Below are positions 1-6,547 of a stretch of DNA of 6,547 nucleotides, one piece after another. Each line of letters opens with the position of its first letter. Position 1 is the stretch's first letter. Under the pieces are notes generated by a model, which was given only the letters and a program-made list of their open reading frames with translations, was not told the DNA's origin and did no database searches. Source of the stretch: Lachnospiraceae bacterium (GTDB taxonomy: Bacteria; Bacillota; Clostridia; Lachnospirales; Lachnospiraceae); contig DNJM01000066.1 in NCBI GenBank assembly GCA_003489085.1, positions 17,895 through 24,441 of the forward strand. Reading direction: 5' to 3'. A program made the translations under genes and the position numbers.

Positions 1-39
1 CATTTATGCAATATATTTATAAAAATAGTATAAAAACTC

Positions 40-71
40 GTAACAGTTCAGTCTTTCGAATGAACTGTTAC
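40..71. terminator. Strong intergenic hairpin, terminator-like
   Basis: An 11-bp perfect inverted repeat: GTAACAGTTCA at 40-50 and TGAACTGTTAC at 61-71, around a 10-base loop. Read on the - strand the stem is followed by GAGTTTTTATAC (from + bases 28-39), a reasonable U-tract. Read on the + strand it is followed only by CCTTTCAATG, a poor U-tract. It could terminate the unseen gene to the left, block antisense transcription leaving recJ, or be a copy of a dispersed palindrome. The stem is seen directly; the role is inferred. Confidence 0.5.
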
Positions 72-101
72 CCTTTCAATGCTGTCTGTCAGTGAATGTA
101 C

Positions 102-130
102 TTGTTAATTTTATTATCCTCCGTTATAAT
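102..130 (+). promoter_or_regulatory. Sigma-A-type promoter for recJ
   Basis: TTGTTA (102-107, 4 of 6 matches to TTGACA), a 17-bp spacer, then a perfect TATAAT (125-130). The expected transcription start is near 137, giving a leader of about 45 bases before the recJ ATG at 183. The spacing and the exact -10 box make this the best promoter in the window. It suggests that recJ begins a new transcript after the hairpin at 40-71. Confidence 0.8.
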
Positions 131-159
131 ACTTTTATATATGCCACGGTTTTCGGAAG

Positions 160-182
160 AAAGGAGAATGGTGTAGGATACG
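160..182 (+). promoter_or_regulatory. Unusually placed ribosome-binding region of recJ
   Basis: The strongest Shine-Dalgarno match, AAAGGAG at 160-166, lies 16 bases before the recJ ATG at 183, much more than the usual 5-9. A weaker TAGGA (174-178) sits 4 bases before that ATG. Between them is ATG GTG TAG (168-176), a two-codon open frame in the same phase as recJ. Its stop rules out any longer in-frame N terminus, so 183 is the first possible ATG start. Initiation may be weak or may depend on the mini-ORF. Confidence 0.5.
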
Positions 183-1913
183 ATGGAGAAATGGGTACTG
201 CTCCGAAAGGGCGCAGATTTTAAAAAGATTGCAAAGGAATTCCATATCAGTCCAAGGCTGGCCAGTCTGATCCGGAATCGGGATGTGATCGGAGAAAAGG
301 CGATTCAGGACTATCTGTACGGTACGATAGCCGACCTGCATGACGGTATGCTGATGAAGGATATGGATCGGGCGGTGGAGATTCTGCAGGAAAAGATACA
401 GGACGGAGAGAAGATTCGGATTATCGGAGATTATGATATCGATGGAGTGAATGCCACTTATATTTTATCGGAGGGCTTTGCCGGGTTAGGCGCTGTTGTA
501 GATACGGATATTCCGGATCGCATCAAGGATGGATATGGATTGAATCGGGATCTGATCGACCGGGCGTTGGAAGCAGAGGTAGATACGATTGTAACCTGTG
601 ATAACGGAATTGCGGCGGCGGAGGAGATTGCCTATGCGAAGAGTATGGGAATGACGGTAATCGTGACAGATCATCATGAGGTACCGTTTACGGAGACGGA
701 GAGCGGACGGATCTACCATCTGCCGCCGGCCGATGCGGTAGTGGATCCGAAGCGGGAGACCTGCCTGTATCCATTTAAAGGATTATGCGGTGCGGCGGTT
801 GCCTATAAAATGATCGAGGTATTGTATGATGTGATGGGGCAGGATGCGGATGATGTGGATTATCTGATGGAGAATGTTGCCATTGCTACGGTGGGGGATG
901 TCATGGATCTGATCGGAGAAAACCGAATTTTCGTAAAGCAGGGACTGGACATGCTGAAACGGACAAAAAATAACGGTCTCAAGGCATTGATTGAGTGTAC
1001 AGGCATTGATGTCAGCCACCTCTCAGCCTATCATATTGGTTTTGTATTGGGGCCGTGCATCAATGCAGGCGGGCGGCTGGATACAGCGAAGCGTGCATTA
1101 GCGCTTCTTCAGGCGGGTTCGAAAAAGGAAGCAGATCTGCTGGCGACAGAACTGAAGGCGCTGAACGACAGCCGGAAGGAAATGACGGAGGCCGCGGTGA
1201 AGGAAGCTATCGAACAGGTAGAAACGACAGAGCTTAAAGGGCAGAAGGTACTGGTGATATTTCTGCCTCACTGCCATGAAAGTCTGGCCGGAATTGTGGC
1301 GGGCAGGATTCGGGAGAGGTATTATAAGCCGGTATTCGTTCTGACAGAAGCCGAGAATGGAATAAAAGGGTCCGGCCGTTCTATCGAAGCATATCATATG
1401 TATGAAGAAATGAATAAATGTAAGGAGCTGTTTACACATTTTGGCGGTCATAAGCTGGCAGCCGGGTTATCCATGCCGAGGGAGAATCTGGAGATGTTCC
1501 GGGAACGACTGAACCAGCTGACGACACTTTCGGAAGAAGATTTAACGGAAAAGGTTTCGATCGATATGCAGCTGCCGTTTGGAGCGGTAACAGAACACTT
1601 TATCCATGAACTTAGCCTGTTGGAACCGTTTGGAAAGGCAAATGGAAAACCGGTTTTTGCAGAACGAAGGGTACAGATTCTGCAGATGCAGATTCTCGGA
1701 CGGAACCGGAATGTGCTGAAGCTTAAGATACAGGGACCGGATCAGATGGTGATGGAAGCGATGTATTTTGGCAATATAGAGCAGTTTCAGGAATATCTGC
1801 AGAAAAAATACGGCAGGGTGGAAGGTGCTGTTATGGATATTACCTATTATCCGGGAATCAATGAATATGGCGGCCGGAAAACTCTGCAGATTATCATACA
1901 GAATTACAGGTAA
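183..1913 (+). CDS. recJ: Single-stranded-DNA-specific exonuclease RecJ (short form)
   Basis: A cytoplasmic DHH-family 5'-3' exonuclease acting on single-stranded DNA in recombination and repair. At 576 residues it is about the size of E. coli RecJ (577) and lacks the extra C-terminal region of longer Bacillus forms (about 786, from memory). The DHH domain shows motif I DYDIDG (83-88), motif II CDNG (139-142), motif III DHHE (163-166), D188 in VVDPK, D239 in ATVGDVM, and GPCINAGGRL (290-299). The DHHA1 domain shows HCHESLAGIVAGRI (363-376), GSGRS (396-400) and GGHKLAAGLS (421-430). An OB-like region follows from about 455 to the end. All expected metal ligands appear present. The start at 183 is fixed by the in-frame stop at 174-176, and an N terminus of the MEKWVLLR type fits clostridial RecJs. 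It has its own promoter and is separated from apt by 121 bases holding a second promoter. Confidence 0.95.
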   Translation: MEKWVLLRKGADFKKIAKEFHISPRLASLIRNRDVIGEKAIQDYLYGTIADLHDGMLMKDMDRAVEILQEKIQDGEKIRIIGDYDIDGVNATYILSEGFAGLGAVVDTDIPDRIKDGYGLNRDLIDRALEAEVDTIVTCDNGIAAAEEIAYAKSMGMTVIVTDHHEVPFTETESGRIYHLPPADAVVDPKRETCLYPFKGLCGAAVAYKMIEVLYDVMGQDADDVDYLMENVAIATVGDVMDLIGENRIFVKQGLDMLKRTKNNGLKALIECTGIDVSHLSAYHIGFVLGPCINAGGRLDTAKRALALLQAGSKKEADLLATELKALNDSRKEMTEAAVKEAIEQVETTELKGQKVLVIFLPHCHESLAGIVAGRIRERYYKPVFVLTEAENGIKGSGRSIEAYHMYEEMNKCKELFTHFGGHKLAAGLSMPRENLEMFRERLNQLTTLSEEDLTEKVSIDMQLPFGAVTEHFIHELSLLEPFGKANGKPVFAERRVQILQMQILGRNRNVLKLKIQGPDQMVMEAMYFGNIEQFQEYLQKKYGRVEGAVMDITYYPGINEYGGRKTLQIIIQNYR

Positions 1914-1950
1914 AAATGTACTTAAAACAGGAAAAGCAGTCGGAAAAGAT

Positions 1951-1978
1951 TTGAAAAATCGACAAAAAGTGATATACT
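1951..1978 (+). promoter_or_regulatory. Sigma-A-type promoter for apt-rel
   Basis: TTGAAA (1951-1956, 5 of 6 matches), a 16-bp spacer, then TATACT (1973-1978, 5 of 6 matches to TATAAT). The expected start is near 1985, giving a leader of about 50 bases before the apt ATG at 2035. No terminator with a U-tract is visible between recJ and this promoter, so apt and rel probably receive both read-through from recJ and transcription from here. A weak dyad (GATTT 1948-1952, AAATC 1956-1960) overlaps the -35 box, but it is too short to call an operator. Confidence 0.72.
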
Positions 1979-2034
1979 AAGGAATAGACTTTATTTTTGG
2001 GTACATTTTGCAGGATGAAAGAGGGAAAGGTATT

Positions 2035-2559
2035 ATGAAATCAATAGAAGAATATGTAATCAGTATTCCGGATTTTCCGGAACCGGGAGTGCTGTTCCGG
2101 GATGTGACCAGCATTCTGGAGGATGCAGAAGGTCTTCGTCTGGCAATTGACCTGATGCAGGAGAAGCTGGAAGGAATGGAATTTGACGTGGTAGTCGGAC
2201 CGGAATCCAGGGGATTCATTTTCGGTATGCCGATTGCCTATAATTTAAAGAAAGCATTTATACCGATACGGAAAAAGGGAAAGCTTCCAAGAGAAACGAT
2301 TTCCGAAAGCTATGAGCTGGAATATGGGAGCGCAGAAATCGAGATGCATAAGGATGCCATTTGCCCGGGACAGAAGGTAGTTATCATTGATGACCTGATT
2401 GCGACCGGCGGAACCACAGAAGCCATGATTCGTCTGGTTGAGCGCCTTGGCGGAGAAGTAGTGAAGGTGGTATTCCTGATGGAATTGGAAGGACTGGAAG
2501 GAAGGAAGAAGCTGACAGGCTATCCGGTGGAAAGCGTGATTTCCTATCCGGGAAAATAG
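2035..2559 (+). CDS. apt: Adenine phosphoribosyltransferase
   Basis: A cytoplasmic purine-salvage enzyme: adenine + PRPP gives AMP + pyrophosphate. The 174 residues match the family length (about 170). It is a type I phosphoribosyltransferase with the N-terminal hood IPDFPEPGVLFRDVTSIL (11-28), VVGPESRGFIFG (53-64), the flexible-loop segment RKKGKLPRET (79-88), and the PRPP-binding loop VVIIDDLIATGGT (115-127) with its paired acidic residues D119 and D120. An in-frame TTG at 2008 would add nine residues. I prefer the ATG at 2035 because GAGGGAAAGG lies directly upstream (2021-2030) and the resulting N terminus aligns with Bacillus Apt. It is followed after 26 bases by rel, a conserved pairing. 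The link between PRPP/purine salvage and (p)ppGpp metabolism is known for the Firmicute order; co-regulation here is inferred. Confidence 0.95.
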   Translation: MKSIEEYVISIPDFPEPGVLFRDVTSILEDAEGLRLAIDLMQEKLEGMEFDVVVGPESRGFIFGMPIAYNLKKAFIPIRKKGKLPRETISESYELEYGSAEIEMHKDAICPGQKVVIIDDLIATGGTTEAMIRLVERLGGEVVKVVFLMELEGLEGRKKLTGYPVESVISYPGK

Positions 2560-2572
2560 AAAATGATAATTG

Positions 2573-2580
2573 AGGGAGGG
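2573..2580 (+). promoter_or_regulatory. Strong Shine-Dalgarno site of rel
   Basis: AGGGAGGG ends 5 bases before the ATG at 2586, a near-optimal ribosome-binding site. It supports this start for rel and suggests independent, efficient translation within the apt-rel transcript. Confidence 0.75.
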
Positions 2581-2585
2581 ATATT

Positions 2586-4895
2586 ATGGCAGAGGAAAAA
2601 GGAGAGGTACAGATCAAAGCATATAATATTGTGGATGGCCATGCGGTAAAGGATCCGAAGGATTATCAGAATCCGGATGAGCTGTACAAAGTATTAGTTG
2701 AGCGAATCAAGAAGTATCATCCTTCCGCTGAAGATCTCTCGCTGGTGGAAAAGGCATATCGAACGGCAAAAGAGGCACATGAGGGCCAGTTCAGAAAATC
2801 CGGTGAAGCGTATATCATTCATCCGCTCTGGGTGGCGATTATCCTGGCGAATCTGGAGCTGGATAAGGAAACGATTGTGTCAGGACTCCTGCATGATGTT
2901 GTAGAAGATACTGTTATGACACGGGAGGATGTGGCTGCGGAATTCGGCGATGAGGTAGCACTGCTGGTAGAAGGCGTCACAAAGCTGGGGCAGTTGTCTT
3001 ATTCCAAGGATAAGGATAAGCTGGAGGTACAGGCAGAGAATCTTCGGAAAATGTTCCTGGCCATGTCTAAGGACATTCGGGTTATTATTGTTAAGCTGGC
3101 CGACCGACTGCACAATATGCGTACGGCACAGTTCTGGCCGCCGTATAAGCAGAAGGAAAAAGCGCGGGAGACGATGGATATTTACGCACCGATTGCACAG
3201 CGTCTTGGTATCTCCAAGATTAAGACAGAGCTGGACGATCTGGCCCTTCGGTATTCTGAGCCGGAGGTGTTCTTCGATCTGGTGCGGCAGATCAATTCCC
3301 GGAAAACAGAACGGGAAGAATTCATTGCCCAGATTGTGGATGAAGTGATGACACATATGAAGAATGCGAAGATAAAGGCAACCGTGAATGGACGGGTAAA
3401 GCATTTCTTCAGTATTTATAAGAAGATGGTCAACCAGGATAAAACGGTAGACCAGATTTACGATCTGTTCGCAGTCCGGATTATTGTGGATTCCGTGAAG
3501 GACTGCTATGCAGCACTGGGCGTCATTCATGAAATGTATACACCGGTTCCGGGAAGATTTAAAGATTATATTGCCATGCCGAAGGCAAATATGTACCAGT
3601 CACTGCATACGACGCTGATGAGCTCACAGGGGCAGCCTTTCGAGATCCAGATCCGTACAGCGGAGATGCATCGTACAGCAGAGTATGGTATTGCGGCACA
3701 TTGGAAATATAAGGAATCGAATGATGGGAAGAAGAATATCAAGGTACAGGAAGAGGAGAAGCTGAGCTGGCTCAGACAGATTCTGGAATGGCAGCAGGAC
3801 AGTGATAACCGGGAATTTCTGTCACTGCTAAAGGGGGATCTGGATCTTTTTGCAGAGGATGTGTATTGCTTTACACCGAATGGTGACGTCAAGCATTTGC
3901 CAAACGGTTCTACACCGGTGGATTTTGCCTACAGCATTCACAGTGCGGTCGGCAATAAGATGGTAGGTGCCCGTGTAAACGGCAAGCTGGTACCGATTGA
4001 ATACAGGATTCAGAACGGAGACAGAATCGAGATATTGACCTCCCAGAATTCGAAGGGCCCGAGCCGGGATTGGCTGAATATTGTTAAGAGCACACAGGCG
4101 AAGAATAAGATCAATCAGTGGTTTAAGAAAGAATTCAAAGAAGATAATATCATCCGGGGAAAGGAACTGATTTCCAATTATTGTAAATCCAAATCTCTGG
4201 TGTTAAGTGATCTGCTGAAGCCAAAGTACCAGCAAATCGTACAGCAGAAATACAGTTTCCGTGACTGGGATGCCGTGCTTGCTGCCATCGGACACGGTGG
4301 ACTGAAGGAAGGTCAGGTAGTTAACCGTCTGGTGGAAGAGTATGGAAAGGATCATAAGGAGGAGCTGACGGATGAGAAAATTCTGGAAAGGGTATCCGAG
4401 GCTTCTAAGCATAAGGTTCATATTGCAAAGTCCAAGAGCGGCATTGTGGTGAAAGGGATTGATGATATTGCAGTGCGGTTCTCCAGGTGCTGCAATCCGG
4501 TTCCGGGAGATGAGATCGTGGGCTTTGTAACAAGAGGAAGAGGGCTTACCATTCACCGTACTGACTGTGTAAATATCATTCATCTGTCGGAAGGTGAGAG
4601 AGTAAGGCTGATCGATGCCGAATGGGAGAATGCAGGTGTTGCCGGAAATGAAGGAACCTACATGGCAGAGATCAAGATGTTTGCAACAGACAGACAGGGC
4701 TTTTTAATGGAATTCAGTAAGGTCTTTACGGAGATGAAGATCGATATCAAGTCTATGAATGTCCGGACGAGCAAACAGGGCACGGCGACGATTGAACTGG
4801 GCTTTATCGTCCATGGCCGTGAGGAGCTGACGAGGGTAATTGAGAAGCTGCGTCAGCTGCCGGATGTCATTGATATAGAACGTACAGCGGGGTAG
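2586..4895 (+). CDS. relA: Bifunctional (p)ppGpp synthetase/hydrolase, Rel/SpoT type
   Basis: A ribosome-associated stringent-response enzyme that makes (p)ppGpp from ATP and GDP/GTP and also hydrolyses it. It has 769 residues; Bacillus RelA has 734, and most of the excess is an N-terminal extension of about 25. The hydrolase HD domain has H79, HD at 103-104, ED at 107-108 and LADRLHNMRT (171-180), so hydrolysis looks intact. The synthetase domain has GRVKHFFSIYKKM (269-281), RFKD (324-327) and MPKANMYQSLHTT (331-343). The RFKD loop is the signature of bifunctional Rel enzymes, as opposed to the acidic EXDD loop of synthetase-only RelA. TGS lies at about 424-486. The conserved-cysteine zinc-finger region has RCCNPVPGD (634-642) and HRTDC (657-661), and a C-terminal ACT domain spans about 691-769. 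Compared with Bacillus, the MPKPNMYQS segment has Pro to Ala. No truncation or frameshift is seen. It lies between apt (26 bases) and the hydrolase gene (6 bases). Confidence 0.97.
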   Translation: MAEEKGEVQIKAYNIVDGHAVKDPKDYQNPDELYKVLVERIKKYHPSAEDLSLVEKAYRTAKEAHEGQFRKSGEAYIIHPLWVAIILANLELDKETIVSGLLHDVVEDTVMTREDVAAEFGDEVALLVEGVTKLGQLSYSKDKDKLEVQAENLRKMFLAMSKDIRVIIVKLADRLHNMRTAQFWPPYKQKEKARETMDIYAPIAQRLGISKIKTELDDLALRYSEPEVFFDLVRQINSRKTEREEFIAQIVDEVMTHMKNAKIKATVNGRVKHFFSIYKKMVNQDKTVDQIYDLFAVRIIVDSVKDCYAALGVIHEMYTPVPGRFKDYIAMPKANMYQSLHTTLMSSQGQPFEIQIRTAEMHRTAEYGIAAHWKYKESNDGKKNIKVQEEEKLSWLRQILEWQQDSDNREFLSLLKGDLDLFAEDVYCFTPNGDVKHLPNGSTPVDFAYSIHSAVGNKMVGARVNGKLVPIEYRIQNGDRIEILTSQNSKGPSRDWLNIVKSTQAKNKINQWFKKEFKEDNIIRGKELISNYCKSKSLVLSDLLKPKYQQIVQQKYSFRDWDAVLAAIGHGGLKEGQVVNRLVEEYGKDHKEELTDEKILERVSEASKHKVHIAKSKSGIVVKGIDDIAVRFSRCCNPVPGDEIVGFVTRGRGLTIHRTDCVNIIHLSEGERVRLIDAEWENAGVAGNEGTYMAEIKMFATDRQGFLMEFSKVFTEMKIDIKSMNVRTSKQGTATIELGFIVHGREELTRVIEKLRQLPDVIDIERTAG

Positions 4896-4901
4896 AAGAA
4901 T

Positions 4902-5522
4902 ATGAAGATAGAATCATTTGCAGCAGGCATACTGGGAACGAATTGCTACTTTATACAGAATGAGAAGACGAAGGAAACTGTAATCGTGGATCCGGGCGGA
5001 TATTCCAAAAGGATGCGGAATTATCTGGTCAGCGAACAGTTAAAGCCGGTGGCAATTCTTTTGACCCATGGACATTTTGACCATATGATGGGTGTGCCGG
5101 AGATTTTAAAGGAGTATCCGGTACCAGTGTATGTCTATGATGCGGAGTACAATATTCTGGAAGATCCGGAGGTGAATCTTTCGTCTACTTATACAAAGGG
5201 AATGACCTTAAGTGGCGCGAATCCGGTGCGGGAAGGAGAAAAGCTGTCTTTTGCAGGATTTACCTTCCAGGTGATCTATACACCGGGACATACAGCGGAC
5301 AGCTGCTGCTATTATGTGGAAGAGGAGGGTATCCTTTTCAGCGGTGATACGCTGTTCCATGCATCTGTTGGGAGAAGTGATCTGCCGACCGGAAGTCAGA
5401 GCACGCTGATCCGTTCGATTAAGGAGAAGCTGCTGCTTCTGCCGGATGAGGTAAAAGTATTGCCAGGTCATATGAGCGCGACAACCATTGGTGATGAGCG
5501 TCGTCTGAATCCGTTTTTGTAA
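4902..5522 (+). CDS. Metallo-beta-lactamase-fold hydrolase, glyoxalase II-like
   Basis: A small cytoplasmic metallohydrolase of 206 residues with the full dinuclear metal site of the glyoxalase II-like family: THGHFDH (55-61; H56, H58, D60, H61), TPGH (H130), SGDT (D149) and PGH (H190). GRSDLPTGS (157-165) and the C-terminal TTIGDERRLNPFL are typical of stand-alone YcbL-like proteins. It lacks the C-terminal substrate-binding domain of true hydroxyacylglutathione hydrolases, so the natural thioester or ester substrate cannot be named. No signal peptide is seen. The start is 6 bases after the rel stop; only a weak GGGGT (4889-4893) precedes it, so translation is probably coupled to rel. In related clostridia a gene of this type lies near rel, hemZ and hisS (from memory). 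The family is certain; the role is unknown. Confidence 0.92.
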   Translation: MKIESFAAGILGTNCYFIQNEKTKETVIVDPGGYSKRMRNYLVSEQLKPVAILLTHGHFDHMMGVPEILKEYPVPVYVYDAEYNILEDPEVNLSSTYTKGMTLSGANPVREGEKLSFAGFTFQVIYTPGHTADSCCYYVEEEGILFSGDTLFHASVGRSDLPTGSQSTLIRSIKEKLLLLPDEVKVLPGHMSATTIGDERRLNPFL

Positions 5523-5539
5523 ACGATAGAAAGAGATGT

Positions 5540-5596
5540 GAGAGCTGCTGCAGGCGGAGAAATCCGAAAGAGGACTGCAACAGCTTTCCTGTTGTA
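5540..5596 (+). promoter_or_regulatory. Overlapping inverted repeats in the hemZ leader
   Basis: The 93-base gap before hemZ holds two hairpins that cannot form together. Hairpin A pairs 5540-5553 (GAGAGCTGCTGCAG) with 5575-5588 (CTGCAACAGCTTTC), 14 positions with one C-A mismatch and one G-U pair. Hairpin B pairs 5576-5583 (TGCAACAG) with 5589-5596 (CTGTTGTA), 8 positions with one G-U, around a 5-base loop CTTTC. The shared strand is 5576-5588. Neither is followed by a good U-tract, so this is not a standard terminator. Attenuation, RNA processing or control of the ribosome-binding site at 5605-5612 are all possible. The pairing is seen directly; any function is inferred. Confidence 0.4.
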
Positions 5597-5604
5597 CATG
5601 GAAA

Positions 5605-5612
5605 AGGGGAGG
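5605..5612 (+). promoter_or_regulatory. Shine-Dalgarno site deciding the hemZ start
   Basis: AGGGGAGG lies just before the ATG at 5616 and favours it over the in-frame ATG at 5598, which has no purine-rich site upstream. An in-frame GTG at 5538 is also available because the frame is open back to the hydrolase stop, but it would place the hairpins at 5540-5596 inside the coding region and would add residues unlike the family. Confidence 0.7.
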
Positions 5613-5615
5613 AAT

Positions 5616-6547
5616 ATGCTGCAGCTGAATTTTAAAAATGAAATCTATCCATATGATGTATACCATATGACGAAGGCATTTTTGCCAGGAGAAGAGATGG
5701 AACAGAAGATCTGTCCGGATATGCTGCCGGTGGTGGAAGTATCGCGGGATGGCGTGGAGCTATTTCGGATAGACGAAGCAGAGATAGAAAAGTATTTGGA
5801 TAGAAAAGAAAAAAAACATTATGTAAATCAAAAACTTTACAAAAGACTTCGTGAGATCACAGGAGAAGATCTGGCATGGGGGATTCTGACCGGAATCCGG
5901 CCGACAAAGATCATGATGACCGGACTGGAAGAAGGAATGGAGGATGATGCCATCCTTCAGAAAATGAAGGAGTATTATCTGATGACAGAGGAGAAGGCCA
6001 GGCTTGGTCTCGCAATTGCACATCGGGAAAAGGCGCTGTTAGAAAAGCTGGATTATCGGGACGGATACAGCCTTTATGTAGGGATTCCATTCTGCCCGAC
6101 GACCTGTATCTATTGTTCTTTTACTTCGTATCCGCTGGCGTCCTGGAAGAAACAGGTGGAGCCGTATCTGGAGGCATTGTTAAAGGAGATCACAGCTGTG
6201 GCCGCGCACATGGGGAACAAAAAGCTGAATACGATTTATATTGGCGGGGGCACTCCAACAACGCTTTCGGCCACACAACTGGAGCGGCTGCTTACGCATC
6301 TGGAACAAAGCTTTTCCTATGCGCATCTGCTGGAATTTACCGTAGAGGCCGGTCGGCCGGACAGTATTACGAAGGAAAAGCTGGAGGTACTCAGACGTCA
6401 TCCGGTGACACGGATTTCGATCAACCCGCAGACTATGCAGCAGAAAACGCTGGATTTGATCGGCAGAAGACATACGGTGGATGATATTCGAAGGGTGTAT
6501 CATATGGCAAGGGAGCTTGGATTCGACAATATCAATATGGATCTGAT
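5616..6547 (+). CDS. hemZ: HemZ-type radical SAM protein (coproporphyrinogen dehydrogenase family), 3' end missing
   Basis: Open to the window edge, giving 310 residues of a family usually near 500, so about 60% is visible. The N-terminal region includes WGILTGIRPTK (88-98), a HemZ hallmark. The radical SAM core begins at YVGIPFCPTTCIYCSF (154-169), whose C160, C164 and C167 form the CxxxCxxC [4Fe-4S] site. It continues with YIGGGTPTTL (208-217), FTVEAGRPDS (241-250), RISINPQT (266-273) and the start of the DNINMDL segment (304-310). HemZ is annotated as oxygen-independent conversion of coproporphyrinogen III to protoporphyrinogen IX. Many anaerobes carrying it lack a full haem pathway, so the true reaction here is uncertain. 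The ATG at 5616 is chosen for its ribosome-binding site and its MLQLNF start, which fits clostridial HemZ. It is probably co-transcribed with the upstream hydrolase gene. Confidence 0.9.
   Translation, partial: MLQLNFKNEIYPYDVYHMTKAFLPGEEMEQKICPDMLPVVEVSRDGVELFRIDEAEIEKYLDRKEKKHYVNQKLYKRLREITGEDLAWGILTGIRPTKIMMTGLEEGMEDDAILQKMKEYYLMTEEKARLGLAIAHREKALLEKLDYRDGYSLYVGIPFCPTTCIYCSFTSYPLASWKKQVEPYLEALLKEITAVAAHMGNKKLNTIYIGGGTPTTLSATQLERLLTHLEQSFSYAHLLEFTVEAGRPDSITKEKLEVLRRHPVTRISINPQTMQQKTLDLIGRRHTVDDIRRVYHMARELGFDNINMDL

Overview
The window is a stretch of ordinary, conserved chromosome from a low-to-mid GC Firmicute. The proteins read like those of Clostridia, most likely Lachnospiraceae: a compact RecJ with a DYDIDG motif, a bifunctional Rel with an RFKD loop, and a HemZ-type radical SAM protein. 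Purine-rich Shine-Dalgarno sites and sigma-A-like promoters agree with this. The assignment comes from protein resemblance recalled from memory, not from a database search.

Layout, all genes on the + strand. Positions 1-182 are non-coding and hold a strong hairpin (40-71) and a clear sigma-A promoter (102-130). Next come recJ (183-1913), a 121-base gap with a second sigma-A-type promoter (1951-1978), apt (2035-2559), a Rel/SpoT-type (p)ppGpp synthetase/hydrolase (2586-4895), a small metallo-beta-lactamase-fold hydrolase (4902-5522), a 93-base leader with overlapping inverted repeats, and the 5' 310 codons of hemZ (5616 to the window end).

The order recJ-apt-rel is the classical Firmicute arrangement, which in Bacillus and many clostridia continues towards dtd, hisS and aspS. 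Here dtd is absent from its usual place after rel: only 6 bases separate rel from the hydrolase gene. Apt makes AMP from adenine and PRPP, and Rel makes and degrades (p)ppGpp, so the middle of the window joins purine salvage to the stringent response. RecJ (DNA end resection), the hydrolase and HemZ are linked by position, not by an obvious shared pathway. Apt, rel and the hydrolase gene probably share a transcript from the promoter at 1951-1978. HemZ may be on the same transcript with an added control point in its leader.

I found no mobile element, CRISPR array, tRNA, rRNA, defence system or novel gene cluster. The points most worth a second look are small: two mutually exclusive hairpins before hemZ, an awkward ribosome-binding region with a two-codon mini-ORF before recJ, the missing dtd, and the motif variants in the short RecJ.
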